Source: JAGOPO01 sp038065515 (GTDB lineage: Bacteria > Patescibacteriota > Minisyncoccia > 2-02-FULL-40-12 > GWA2-44-9). Taken from it: DNA of 14,290 bases. Location: NCBI GenBank assembly GCA_038065515.1, contig JBBTQV010000007.1, positions 1 through 14,290 on the forward strand. The letters are read 5' to 3'. This document shows positions 1 to 8,600 of this stretch, piece by piece; position 1 is the stretch's first letter, and every line of letters begins with the position of its first letter. The notes below the pieces were generated by a model. It was not told where the DNA came from. It worked only from the letters and a program-made list of their open reading frames with translations, and made no database searches. Both the position numbers and the translations under genes were made by a program.

Positions 1-910
1 TACGCGAGAGTTTTACGCCTACGGCAGGGCGCATCGTAAATTGAGTGACCGTCGGACCCACTGACACCTCACCCATTTCGACTTCGATACCGAAGTTCGC
101 CAGCGTGCGCTTAATGATGGCCGCCGAAGCGTTGATGTCGCCGCTGGATGCGTGATCCTGATCTTCGCTCAAGAATTCGGTGGGCGGTGTGCGCCAGTTG
201 CCCGATTTGAGCGCGCGGATAACAAACTCGCTTTGCTTCGTTTCTTCTTTCTTGAACACAGGCGCGGCCGATGCGGCCATCGCCTTTTCGTCCAGCATTT
301 TTCCTCCGCTCTTAACTACGAGCTTCTCGATATCTTTTTCCTTCATCACCGCTTCATGCGCTTCGTCATCTTCCGGATTTGAGCGCATGAACAGCTGGTA
401 GATAGGAACATCAAGCGTCAGTAGTATGGAAACAATTACCAGCCCCGCAAGAATAACCATCGTGGCCCAGAAGCCCAAAAACGAAAGTAGGGGCCACCCC
501 AGACCGACTCCCAGGTACCCGCCCTGCACAATGCGTGCAGGAGTATCGCCATCGCCGATACTGTAGAACACGCCGAGCACCGAGAGCACGAATAGCAATG
601 TACCTAACAGCGCCGACATGGCAACCTTGCGGTGGATTGATTTGATGAACGCAACGCCCAACATGGCGAACGCAACGGGAACAATGAAAAAGCCCCAGCC
701 GAACAAGCTGTGGGCAATCATATTAAAATAGATGCCTGCACTCCCCGCCTTGCCGATAAACGCCAGAATACTGACAACGACAATGAGAAAGCAGAATATC
801 CCCGCGATGCTGTTGCTGGTCTCCTGCGAGATTCCTAAACCGAAACCGCCCGCCTTACCATTCTCCTCTTCGTCGCCGTTTTTCCTGCCTTTCTTCTTGT
901 GTTTGGCCAT
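1..910 (-). CDS. ftsK: DNA translocase FtsK, N-terminal part (gene runs off the window)
   Basis: The 303 codons read on the minus strand from an ATG at 910 have no stop and run off the left edge, so only the N-terminus is present. A lysine-rich cytoplasmic start (residues 1-20) is followed by four or so hydrophobic membrane segments (about 33-52, 62-89, 98-116 and 132-168). A charged linker (about 175-240) comes next, then the beginning of the FtsK alpha domain, seen in the stretch IIKRTLANFGIEVEM and in VGPTVTQFTMRPAVGVKL. FtsK/SpoIIIE proteins are hexameric ATPases anchored at the division septum that pump chromosomal DNA during segregation. The Walker A/B motor and the gamma domain would lie beyond position 1. 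No good Shine-Dalgarno sequence precedes the ATG. The gene is separated from its upstream neighbour by a strong terminator, so it probably has its own promoter. The family call is confident; the start is fairly certain. Confidence 0.93.
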   Translation of the reverse strand, partial: MAKHKKKGRKNGDEEENGKAGGFGLGISQETSNSIAGIFCFLIVVVSILAFIGKAGSAGIYFNMIAHSLFGWGFFIVPVAFAMLGVAFIKSIHRKVAMSALLGTLLFVLSVLGVFYSIGDGDTPARIVQGGYLGVGLGWPLLSFLGFWATMVILAGLVIVSILLTLDVPIYQLFMRSNPEDDEAHEAVMKEKDIEKLVVKSGGKMLDEKAMAASAAPVFKKEETKQSEFVIRALKSGNWRTPPTEFLSEDQDHASSGDINASAAIIKRTLANFGIEVEMGEVSVGPTVTQFTMRPAVGVKLSR

Positions 911-937
911 GAGAAAGATAGCTGTTGTAGCACTGTA

Positions 938-943
938 AGTATA
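938..943 (-). promoter_or_regulatory. ftsK: Possible -10 box for ftsK
   Basis: TATACT on the minus strand lies 27 bases upstream of the ftsK ATG and just after the terminator of the preceding gene, which is where a promoter is expected. No convincing -35 hexamer lies 16-18 bases upstream, so the call rests on the -10 match and position only. Confidence 0.3.
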
Positions 944-985
944 TCCGAATTATGCAAAAAGGAAAATGGAACTCAGAATCAAATC

Positions 986-1019
986 GAAAAGAAAAGGCAG
1001 GAAGCGCGTGCTTCCTGCC
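986..1019 (-). terminator. Intrinsic terminator after the 82-aa orphan gene
   Basis: A perfect 10-bp stem (996-1005 with 1010-1019, GGCAGGAAGC / GCTTCCTGCC) with a 4-base loop is followed on the minus strand by TTTTCTTTTC. It starts 14 bases after the stop codon at 1034. This is a textbook Rho-independent terminator and it isolates ftsK from the gene upstream. Confidence 0.9.
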
Positions 1020-1033
1020 GGGCATGTATGCGG

Positions 1034-1282
1034 TCACTTCTTTTTCTTCTTCTCTTTGGGCTTGCCTTTGGGCCGCCTGATGAGGAGGCATCGGTCAGAT
1101 TCGGGACACCGTGCAACCTCCGTGAACGCATCGCCGGCACTTTCCCATTTTGCACGGATTGTCAGTTCGCCCTCTTGTTTTTGAGCAACACCGATGACAC
1201 GAACTGGAATTGCGCTCACCTCGTCGGTGGAGAAGAGAATGATGTCACCCGGCCGGACCTTTTTCGCTTCAATGAACCGCAT
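1034..1282 (-). CDS. Hypothetical 82-aa protein with lysine-rich tail
   Basis: I do not recognise the family. The frame is open further upstream (to 1447), but that extension crosses a strong terminator at 1319-1356, so I place the start at the ATG at 1282. An extended -10 box lies just upstream of it, and a G-rich stretch (GGGTGGGG) could serve as a weak ribosome binding site. The protein starts MRFIEAKKVRPGDIIL and appears to be a small beta-rich domain: alternating hydrophobic strands and the 'V-x-x-G-D-I-I' turn are typical of small barrel or SH3-like folds. It ends in a strongly basic tail (KGKPKEKKKKK) that suggests nucleic-acid or ribosome contact. No signal peptide or membrane segment is visible. 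It is a single-gene transcription unit between two terminators. Function is unknown. Confidence 0.7.
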   Translation of the reverse strand: MRFIEAKKVRPGDIILFSTDEVSAIPVRVIGVAQKQEGELTIRAKWESAGDAFTEVARCPESDRCLLIRRPKGKPKEKKKKK

Positions 1283-1300
1283 TGCTAACCCCACCCGTAT

Positions 1301-1309
1301 ACTATACCA
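1301..1309 (-). promoter_or_regulatory. Extended -10 promoter for the 82-aa gene
   Basis: TGGTATAGT on the minus strand fits an extended -10 element (TGn plus TATAGT, 5 of 6 to TATAAT). It ends 18 bases before the ATG at 1282 and lies directly after the terminator of the previous gene. The -35 region is T-rich without a clear hexamer, as is common for extended -10 promoters. The same TGGTATAnT string precedes the gene at 11239. Confidence 0.45.
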
Positions 1310-1318
1310 CAGGTTCTG

Positions 1319-1356
1319 AAAAAAGAAAAGGCCCCGCCGTAATATCGGGAAGGGCC
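1319..1356 (-). terminator. Intrinsic terminator after the 114-aa orphan gene
   Basis: On the minus strand GGCCC (1352-1356) pairs with GGGCC (1330-1334), with an inner CCG/CGG pairing, followed by TTTTCTTTTTT. It begins 7 bases after the TAA stop at 1363. The hairpin and T-tract are both strong. Confidence 0.85.
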
Positions 1357-1362
1357 AAATCG

Positions 1363-1707
1363 TTAGCCGCCAATGAGGCGACCCCTTAGCCATCTGCCGG
1401 GGTCCTCCGGTTTCGTTGACTCTTCTCTGCACCTGCACTTCGGACATTCCGTCGTCTTCTCCTCGACGATGGGCTCGGTGATGACGAAGAACGTATCATT
1501 GCCGAAACGCTGCGAATGGAAGTCCGGCATGGAGCCGATGAAACGCTGTCCGCGTTTGGCAAGCATCTCAAGAACGGCAGCCGGAACCGCGTCTGAGGAC
1601 AAGTTGCTGCGCTTGTCCAAAAAGGCACCGACCCCGTTGCAGAGCTCCGCCACATAATTCCCCGCCGAACCCTTCTGATGCACCCACACCTTATAGATTT
1701 CCTGCAT
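1363..1707 (-). CDS. Hypothetical 114-aa protein with a CxxCxC motif
   Basis: This is an unrecognised small soluble protein. The ATG at 1707 is preceded by GAGGTGAG at good Shine-Dalgarno distance, one of the clearest ribosome binding sites in the window, and by a plausible promoter at 1727-1755. The N-terminal two thirds (starting MQEIYKVWVHQKG) look like a compact alpha/beta domain. The C-terminal part has CPKCRC near residues 88-93, half of a zinc ribbon or a small metal knuckle; no second CxxC pair is present, so metal binding would need a partner or dimer. The tail is rich in Arg and Gly. No signal peptide or membrane segment is visible. It is transcribed alone, downstream of the rpoC terminator, and closed by its own terminator. 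Being a real gene is likely; function is unknown. Confidence 0.75.
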   Translation of the reverse strand: MQEIYKVWVHQKGSAGNYVAELCNGVGAFLDKRSNLSSDAVPAAVLEMLAKRGQRFIGSMPDFHSQRFGNDTFFVITEPIVEEKTTECPKCRCREESTKPEDPGRWLRGRLIGG

Positions 1708-1726
1708 CTCTCACCTCACTATCTAT

Positions 1727-1755
1727 ATTCTAACACAAATCGTTATTCGTTGCAA
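1727..1755 (-). promoter_or_regulatory. Sigma-70-type promoter for the 114-aa gene
   Basis: On the minus strand TTGCAA (1750-1755) and TAGAAT (1727-1732) are separated by exactly 17 bases. They match the -35 consensus at 4 of 6 and the -10 consensus at 5 of 6. The implied start lies a few bases upstream of the GAGGTG ribosome binding site. This is the best-formed -35/-10 pair in the window. Confidence 0.55.
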
Positions 1756-1773
1756 TACCACGCGCGTACAAAT

Positions 1774-1881
1774 ATGCCCGAGTTCAAGGGGGCCGCGTGC
1801 TACTACGGACCGCCAAATTCGGATGGGATGCAAGGCATCGGCAAGGACCAAAATGAGCCGTACGAGTTGTACGGTGAATGA
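1774..1881 (+). CDS. Possible 35-aa small protein (doubtful)
   Basis: This is a short plus-strand frame, ATG to TGA, between the 114-aa gene and the end of rpoC, opposite in direction to everything else. The predicted peptide starts MPEFKGAACYYGPPNSD and is rich in Tyr, Gly and acidic residues. Its codons have mostly G or C in the third position, like the real genes nearby. Against it: no Shine-Dalgarno sequence, no convincing promoter and very short length. It may be chance; it is listed because nothing else explains this 230-bp gap. Confidence 0.2.
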   Translation: MPEFKGAACYYGPPNSDGMQGIGKDQNEPYELYGE

Positions 1882-1889
1882 GGACCGGA

Positions 1890-1924
1890 GCCGATAACGC
1901 AGAAGACCGCCGAATTCGGCGGTC
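1890..1924 (-). terminator. Hairpin after rpoC, likely terminator
   Basis: A perfect inverted repeat GACCGCC-GAATTC-GGCGGTC (1905-1924) starts 14 bases after the rpoC stop codon. The following minus-strand bases (TTCTGCGTT) are only moderately T-rich, so termination may be partial or Rho-assisted. Position and stem strength favour a role as the end of the rpoBC transcript. Confidence 0.6.
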
Positions 1925-1938
1925 CCCCAGCGGAGCGA

Positions 1939-4900
1939 CTACTCTAACGGTTGCTTGAGACCAGTGCCTGCGGGAATGAGTCGTCCGATAATGACATTTT
2001 CTTTTAATCCGCGCAGGATGTCTTCCTTCCCTGCAATAGAAGATTCGATAAGTACCTTGGCCGTCTCCTGGAATGACGCGGACGAGAGGAATGATTCGGT
2101 GGTCAGCGATACTTTGGTGATGCCCATAATGAGCTGTTCGTAGGTCGCCTCTGCCTTGCCGGCGTTTTTCGCATCGATGTTGGCCTGCAACATTTTGCGC
2201 TTCTCCACCACATCGCCGGTGAGTAGTTCAGTGTCGCCCACATCGAGCACTTTCACACGACTGAACATCTGACGGACGATGAGTTCAACATGTTTGTCGT
2301 TGATGGTGTCGCCGGTCGGGAAATAAATCGCCTGCACCTCGCGGATGATGTAGCGCGCGACGATATTGAGATCTGCGGTGGTGCTGTAGAGTTCTTTGAG
2401 GTCCACATGACCTTCGCAGAGCCGTTGACCGCGTTCAATCTTGTCGCCCGCCTGCACGGAAACGGCAACATTGGGTGAGACGAGGTATTCGGTTTTCTGG
2501 GCGGTCTCGGAATCTTCGACGATGATGGCCTTGTGTTTGCCACGCTCTTCAATGGCAAGCACTGTGCCTTCGATTTCGGCGATGATTGCTTTGAATCCGG
2601 GCGGGCGCGCTTCGAAGATTTCTTCGACGCGCGGAAGACCCATTGTGATGTCTGCTCCTCCTGCCACACCTCCGGTGTGGAAGGTTTTCATGGTCAGCTG
2701 GGTGCCCGGTTCACCGATGGCCTGTGCGGCCACGATACCGACGGCTTCGCCGACTTTCACCAGTGCATTCTTGGACAAATCATAGCCGTAGCACTTGCGG
2801 CAGATACCACCGAGCGACTGACAGGTCATCGCGGATGCGATGCGTACACGGGTGATACCGGTGTCTTGAATGCGATGAGCGGTTTCTTTTTCGATGATTT
2901 TGCCCTTCTTTGCAATCGTCTCGCCTTCCGCGTTCTTAATATCTTCCAAGGCAGTGCGTCCGCGCAAACGCTTGGAGAACGGTTCGCCCGTGAGCTTGCC
3001 GTCTTCGGCAAAAATCTCGTATCCCTGCTTGTCGCCGCAATCCTCATCGAGCACGACGATATCCTGTGCGGCATCAACGAGACGGCGGGTCAGGTATCCG
3101 GCCGACGCGGTCTTCAACGCAGTGTCCACCAAACCTTTGCGGGCTCCGTGACTTGAGATGAAGTATTCCAACGGAGCCAATCCTTCCTTGAACGAGCTCT
3201 TCACAGGCAACTCGATGAGTTCGCCGGACGGTTTTGCGAAGATGCCGCGCATACCGAGCATCTGGTCCAGTACGCCCCAGTTACCGCGACTCTTGGAGTC
3301 CACAATCATGAACATGGCGCCCTTGGGGTCCATACCCTTGCGGATGAGCACCGTGATTTTTGCTTTCGTGGCGTTCCAGGTCTCGATGGCTTTTGATTTC
3401 CGCTCGTATTCGGTGAGCATGCCGTCGTCGAACAGCTTGCTGTTTGCCTCGACGATTGCTTCGGCCTCCGCGATTGCCGCTCCCTTTTCTTTCGGAGCAA
3501 CGATATCGCCGATACTCAACGAAACACCCGAGACAGTGGCATATCCGAATCCGGTTTGCACGATACGGTCGAGGTACAGAACGGCTTCGTCTTCGCCATA
3601 TTCGTCGAGGATACTACCTTCAAGCACCTTCAGATCGGTGGCGTTCATCATTTTGTTGACGAACGGATAACCAGCCGGAATGTTACGATTGAAAATAATG
3701 CGACCGACGGTCGTCTCGATGAGACCCGGAGTGCTGATAGTATCTTTGAGCGGACTTGTGCGGGTGATGTGTTCGGCGGGTTCGAGCGGGACGCGGATAA
3801 GTGCGCGCAGGTCAACAGCACCGTTCTCGTAGGCAAGCGATGCTTCGCTGAACGAGCTGAATACTTTGCCCTCGCCCTTTGCGCCGGGAAGCACATTGGT
3901 CAGGTAGTAGCAGCCGAACACCATATCCTGTTTCGGAGCGGCGACCGGTTCTCCGGTTGCAGGCTTCAGAATGCCGTGCGTTGCAAGCATCAGGTCGTGC
4001 GCTTCCTGCTGCGCCTGACGAGTGAGCGGAAGATGAACGGCCATCTGGTCTCCGTCGAAGTCGGCGTTGAACGCGGTCGTCGGCAGTGCGGGCAACTGAA
4101 TTGCCTTACCTTCGATAAGAATCGGACGGAATGCCTGGACCGACAAGCGATGCAGGGTTGGAGCGCGGTTGAGTAGCACCAGCTTGCCTTCGATTTCCTC
4201 TTCCAGCGCAGACCACACTTCGGGCAACTCCTGCTCGATGAGACGGCTGGCGGATTTGATGTTGTGCGCCATCGCCTTCTTGATAAGGTTGCCGATGACA
4301 AACGGCTTGAACAACTCCAGCGCAACGCGCTTGGGAAGTCCGCATTCGCCCATCTTGAGTTTGGGACCGACCACGATCACCGAGCGACCGGAATAGTCGA
4401 CGCGCTTTCCCAGAAGGTTCTGGCGAAAACGCCCCTGCTTACCCTTGAGCATGTCGGCAAGCGATTTGAGTGCGCGCTTCTGTCCGGTCGTGGCGGCGGT
4501 GGTTGCCGAACCACGGCGCATCGAGTTGTCGATGAGCGCGTCAATAGCCTCCTGCAACATGCGTTTTTCGTTTTTGACGATGACTTCCGGCGCGTGCAAC
4601 TCCAACAGGTGTTTGAGACGGTTGTTGCGGTTGATGACGCGGCGGTACAGGTCATTGAGATCGCTCGTCGCGTAGCGGCCGCCTTCGAGCGGTACCATCG
4701 GGCGCAGTGCGGGCGGGATGACCGGCAGAATCGTCATAATCATCCACTCCGGCCGGACTCCTGCGCGAATCATGTTGCGCACCAACTTCAGGCGACGGCT
4801 GGTCTTGCGGGCTTCCAACGGATTGGTCTCTCCCTTGTATTCGGTCTCAACGAGACCGGCAAGTTCTTCCAAATCAATGCCCTCGAGTAGCCTGCGGATG

Positions 4901-5535
4901 GCCTCGGCGCCGATGCCCGCTTCGAATACCTCTCCGTATTTCATGGAAAGGTCGCGGTAGTCGAGTTCGGAGAGAATCTGGAACTTCTTGAGATTCTTGA
5001 GGTTGGAGCGCTCCTGATCCTTCATAGCTTTCAGGTTCTCGAGCTCCTCGGCATCGGTCGTGTTCTTGATGCGGCTCTTGAACTCTGCCTCGATGCGCTT
5101 CATCGCTTCAGTTTTCAGGTCATCGTTGACGCGCATGACCACATACGACGCGAAGTAGACGACCTTTTCGAGTTCGGGGAGCGAGACACCGATAATGGCG
5201 GCGATTTTCGACGGCACCGCCCGGAGAAACCAGATGTGCGCAACAGGCGCGGCCAGTTTGATATGACCCATGCGCTCACGGCGGACAATGGCGCGCGTAA
5301 CTTCAACGCCGCACCGGTCGCAGATGATACCCTTGTAGCGGACGCGTTTGTATTTTCCGCAGTAACACTCCCAGTCTTTCGTCGGACCGAAAATCGCTTC
5401 CGAGAAAAGCCCTTCGCGCTCGGCTTTCTGCGTGCGGTAGTTGATGGTCTCCGGCTTGGTGACCTCGCCGAACGACCATGACAAAATATCCTCGGGGGAC
5501 GCCAGCTTTATCTTCATTGAGGTGAGTGGTTCCAT
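1939..5535 (-). CDS. rpoC: DNA-directed RNA polymerase subunit beta'
   Basis: This is the full-length beta' subunit, 1198 aa, which with RpoB forms the catalytic core of RNA polymerase. The N-terminal zinc-binding domain has Cys57, Cys59, Cys72 and Cys75. The catalytic loop NADFDGDQMAVHLP starts at residue 490, with the Mg-binding aspartates at 492, 494 and 496. A second zinc site has Cys833, Cys905, Cys912 and Cys915, spaced almost as in E. coli. The trigger-loop segment LTMKTFHTGG follows. The length is shorter than the E. coli protein (about 1400 aa), which is normal for bacteria lacking lineage-specific insertions. The start is the ATG at 5535; a second ATG seven codons in (MKIKLASPEDIL) is equally plausible because neither has a Shine-Dalgarno sequence. 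It lies 99 bases after rpoB, separated by an AT-rich repeat. It stops with TAG, which shows that UAG is a working stop codon here. Confidence 0.98.
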   Translation of the reverse strand: MEPLTSMKIKLASPEDILSWSFGEVTKPETINYRTQKAEREGLFSEAIFGPTKDWECYCGKYKRVRYKGIICDRCGVEVTRAIVRRERMGHIKLAAPVAHIWFLRAVPSKIAAIIGVSLPELEKVVYFASYVVMRVNDDLKTEAMKRIEAEFKSRIKNTTDAEELENLKAMKDQERSNLKNLKKFQILSELDYRDLSMKYGEVFEAGIGAEAIRRLLEGIDLEELAGLVETEYKGETNPLEARKTSRRLKLVRNMIRAGVRPEWMIMTILPVIPPALRPMVPLEGGRYATSDLNDLYRRVINRNNRLKHLLELHAPEVIVKNEKRMLQEAIDALIDNSMRRGSATTAATTGQKRALKSLADMLKGKQGRFRQNLLGKRVDYSGRSVIVVGPKLKMGECGLPKRVALELFKPFVIGNLIKKAMAHNIKSASRLIEQELPEVWSALEEEIEGKLVLLNRAPTLHRLSVQAFRPILIEGKAIQLPALPTTAFNADFDGDQMAVHLPLTRQAQQEAHDLMLATHGILKPATGEPVAAPKQDMVFGCYYLTNVLPGAKGEGKVFSSFSEASLAYENGAVDLRALIRVPLEPAEHITRTSPLKDTISTPGLIETTVGRIIFNRNIPAGYPFVNKMMNATDLKVLEGSILDEYGEDEAVLYLDRIVQTGFGYATVSGVSLSIGDIVAPKEKGAAIAEAEAIVEANSKLFDDGMLTEYERKSKAIETWNATKAKITVLIRKGMDPKGAMFMIVDSKSRGNWGVLDQMLGMRGIFAKPSGELIELPVKSSFKEGLAPLEYFISSHGARKGLVDTALKTASAGYLTRRLVDAAQDIVVLDEDCGDKQGYEIFAEDGKLTGEPFSKRLRGRTALEDIKNAEGETIAKKGKIIEKETAHRIQDTGITRVRIASAMTCQSLGGICRKCYGYDLSKNALVKVGEAVGIVAAQAIGEPGTQLTMKTFHTGGVAGGADITMGLPRVEEIFEARPPGFKAIIAEIEGTVLAIEERGKHKAIIVEDSETAQKTEYLVSPNVAVSVQAGDKIERGQRLCEGHVDLKELYSTTADLNIVARYIIREVQAIYFPTGDTINDKHVELIVRQMFSRVKVLDVGDTELLTGDVVEKRKMLQANIDAKNAGKAEATYEQLIMGITKVSLTTESFLSSASFQETAKVLIESSIAGKEDILRGLKENVIIGRLIPAGTGLKQPLE

Positions 5536-5541
5536 GAGTAG

Positions 5542-5634
5542 AATTTAAAAAATCAAAAATCAAAAATCAAAATACTCTTCTGGAATTTTTGCATTTTGAG
5601 TTGTAATTTTGAGGTTTGCATTTTACATTTTGAT
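5542..5634 (-). repeat. AT-rich 'atcaaaa / gcatttt' intergenic repeat between rpoB and rpoC
   Basis: The 99-base gap between rpoB and rpoC holds three tandem atcaaaa units (about 5552-5573) and, beyond a short centre (cttctgg), a run of related gcattttgag / gaggtttgcatttt units. The two halves are roughly inverse complements, so the RNA could form a long weak AU-rich hairpin. A close relative occurs inside the start of the gene at 9021-9347. Such low-complexity repeats are, from memory, frequent between genes in Parcubacteria. No Shine-Dalgarno sequence for rpoC is visible in it. Confidence 0.6.
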
Positions 5635-8600
5635 TTACCTCTCAATGAGCTCTACATTTAATCCAAGGCCTTTGATTTCACTTAAGAGCACCTTGAACGA
5701 CTCGGGCAGGTGCGGCGCGGTGATTTCTTCACCGTTGACGATAGCTTCGTAGGTTTTTGCGCGACCGAGCACATCATCCGACTTGATGGTCAGCATTTCC
5801 TGCAGTGTGTATGCGGCGCCGTACCCTTCCAACGCCCAGACTTCCATTTCTCCGAAGCGCTGGCCACCGAACTGCGCTTTCCCGCCCAACGGCTGCTGGG
5901 TGATGAGTGAGTACGGTCCGATGGAGCGCATGTGGATCTTGTCTTCCACCATGTGAATCAGCTTCATGAAATAGGTGAGACCGACATGGCAGAGGTTGTC
6001 GTATGCCACACCGCTCTTCCCGTCGTACAGCTGCATCTTCCCGTGCGCGGGGTATCCGGCTTCGGTCAGCGCTGCGACGACCTGCTCTTCGGACGGTCCT
6101 GCCATCACCGGCGCGGCCACGGTGTAGCCCATTGTGCGTGCCGCCAAACCGAGATGCGATTCATAGATTTGTCCGATGTTCATGCGCGAGAACACGCCGA
6201 ACGGGTTGAGAATAATATCGACAGGCGTACCATCAGCCAAAAACGGCATATCTTCGGCGGGAAGGATGGACGACACGACACCCTTGTTTCCGTGGCGGCC
6301 GGCCAGCTTGTCGCCGACCTGAATCTTGCGCAGCTGCGCAACGGACACCTGGATGCTCTTGATGACGCCGGCGTCGAGCTTGTCGCCGGCGTCGCGACTG
6401 AAGATCTTTACGCCGACAACGCGACCGATCTTTCCGTAATCCAAGCGCAACGAAGTATCTTTCACATCGCGACTCTTGTCTCCGAAGATGGCACGCAACA
6501 ACCGTTCTTCCGCGGTCAGATCCGATTCCCCCTTCGGTGAAATCTTACCGACAAGAATGTCTTGACTGCGAACTTCGGCGCCCACGCGCACGATGCCGTC
6601 GCCGTCGAGATCCGCCAACCGTTCTGCGGCAACATTCGGAATGTCGTAGGTGATAACCTCGGGTCCGAGCTTCGTCTCGCGGACATCAACGGTGTAATCA
6701 ACGATGTGGATACTCGAGAGCACATCTTCCTTGACCATGCGATCGGAAATAACAATGGAATCTTCAAAGGTGGCACCCTCAAAGCTCATGTAAGCCACCA
6801 ACAGGTTGCGCCCAAGCGCCAGTTCACCACCGGCGGTTGATGGGCCGTCAGCAATCGGCTGGCCCTTCTTGACCTTCTGGCCCTTGGTGACGATCGGCCG
6901 CTGGTTCATCGAGGTGAACGCGTTGGAACGGGCGAACTTGAGCAGTTTGAATTCGTGCTTGGTGCCCGATTTATCGCCTTCGACAACGATGCGTGCGGAA
7001 TCAACCCAGGTTACCTCACCGGCCTCCGGTGCGACGAGCACCAAACCGGAATCGATGGCAACCTTGCCTTCCAGGCCGGTGCCGACATACGGAGCTTCGG
7101 GAGACACCAACGGAACCGCCTGGCGTTGCATGTTCGAGCCCATCAAAGCGCGGTTTGCATCATCGTGCTCCAAGAACGGAATCAGTGATGCCTGCACCGA
7201 GAACTGTTGGCGGGCTGCGATATCGATGTATTGAATTTCGTCGGGAGCAGCAGTGCCGGGTTCGCCCTTGATGCGTGCAACTACTTTTTCTGCGGTCAGC
7301 TTGCCGTTGACATCGGTGTGAGCGCCGGATTGCGCAATAACATAGCGCTCCTCTTCGGTCGCATCCATGTATACCAACTCGTCGGTCACTTTACCGTTCT
7401 TGACCTTGATGTACGGCGTCAGAATGAATCCCAGCGGAGAGATTTTCGCGTACAGCGACAGATGACCAACCAGACCGATGTTCGGACCTTCAGGCGTAGC
7501 AATAGGACAAATGCGGCCATAATGACTGGGGTGCACATCGCGGACTTCCAGCGAAGCGCGTTCTTTGGTGAGACCGCCCGGGCCCATGGCCGACAAACGG
7601 CGTTTGTGCTCCAATTCGGCCAGCGGGTTGTGCTGGTCCATGAACTGCGAAAGTTGACCGGAAGAGAAGAATTCTTTCAGTGCGGCGACGAACGGGCGCG
7701 CATTGATGAGCTGGCTGGGCAGAACGGTCAAAAGATCGGATGTCGACATGCGGTCTTTGATGATGCGCTCCATGCGAGCGAATGCAACGCGCAAACGGTC
7801 TTGGAGCAGTTCACCCAGCGTCTTCACGCGGCGGTTGCCCAGGTGGTCGATATTGTCGGGCTGTGCCGACGGGTCATTATTCAAACGGATAATTTCGCGG
7901 AGGATGTTGACGATATCCTCTTTGCGCAACACGCGCATTTCTTTCTTGTCGATGTCCAGCTCTTCAATAAAGCGCTGGTTCATGCGGTGACGGCCGACCT
8001 TGGAGAGATCGTAACGGGCCGCGTTGAAAAACATGTTGTGCACCATCTGCTTTGCGGTATCCACGGTTGCCGGATCGCCGGGACGGATGCGCTTGTAGAT
8101 TTCGATCATGCCTTCGCCCTCGTTGCTCGACGGGTCCTGCAAAATAGTGGCGAGAATGAATTTCACATTCGGATCGGTGTCGACATCGGCAAATGCCTTC
8201 TTGATTTCGTCATCGGAAGTCATCCCAAATGCACGCAGCAACGCCGTGGCTGGCACCTTGCGTTTGCGGTCGATGCGGGCGGAAATAACACCGTTGGACT
8301 CGGTCTCGAATTCCAGCCACGCGCCGCGGCTTGGGATGAGTTTGGCGGCAAAATAGCGGTTGTGCTTCGACGCGCCGGAAAGCTGAAAGAAGGTACCGGG
8401 ACTGCGGATGAGCTGGGAAATAACGACGCGCTCGACGCCGTTGACGATGAAGGTACCGCGCGGGGTCATGAGCGGCAAGTCCGCTACAAACAGCTCCTGC
8501 TCACGGTATTGGTCCGTGCGCTTGTTGCGCAATCCGACTTTGAATTTCAGAGGCGCCTCGAAAGTGACATTCTTTTCGATTGCCTGGCGTTCGGTATATT

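Noticed and set aside
1283..1447. Longer N-terminus for the 82-aa protein
   Set aside because: The extension crosses a strong terminator and the promoter region, and overlaps the end of the 114-aa gene.
5552..5573. Tandem atcaaaa units as a CRISPR-like array
   Set aside because: Units are 7 bases with no spacers of regular size and no cas genes nearby; this is a low-complexity intergenic repeat.
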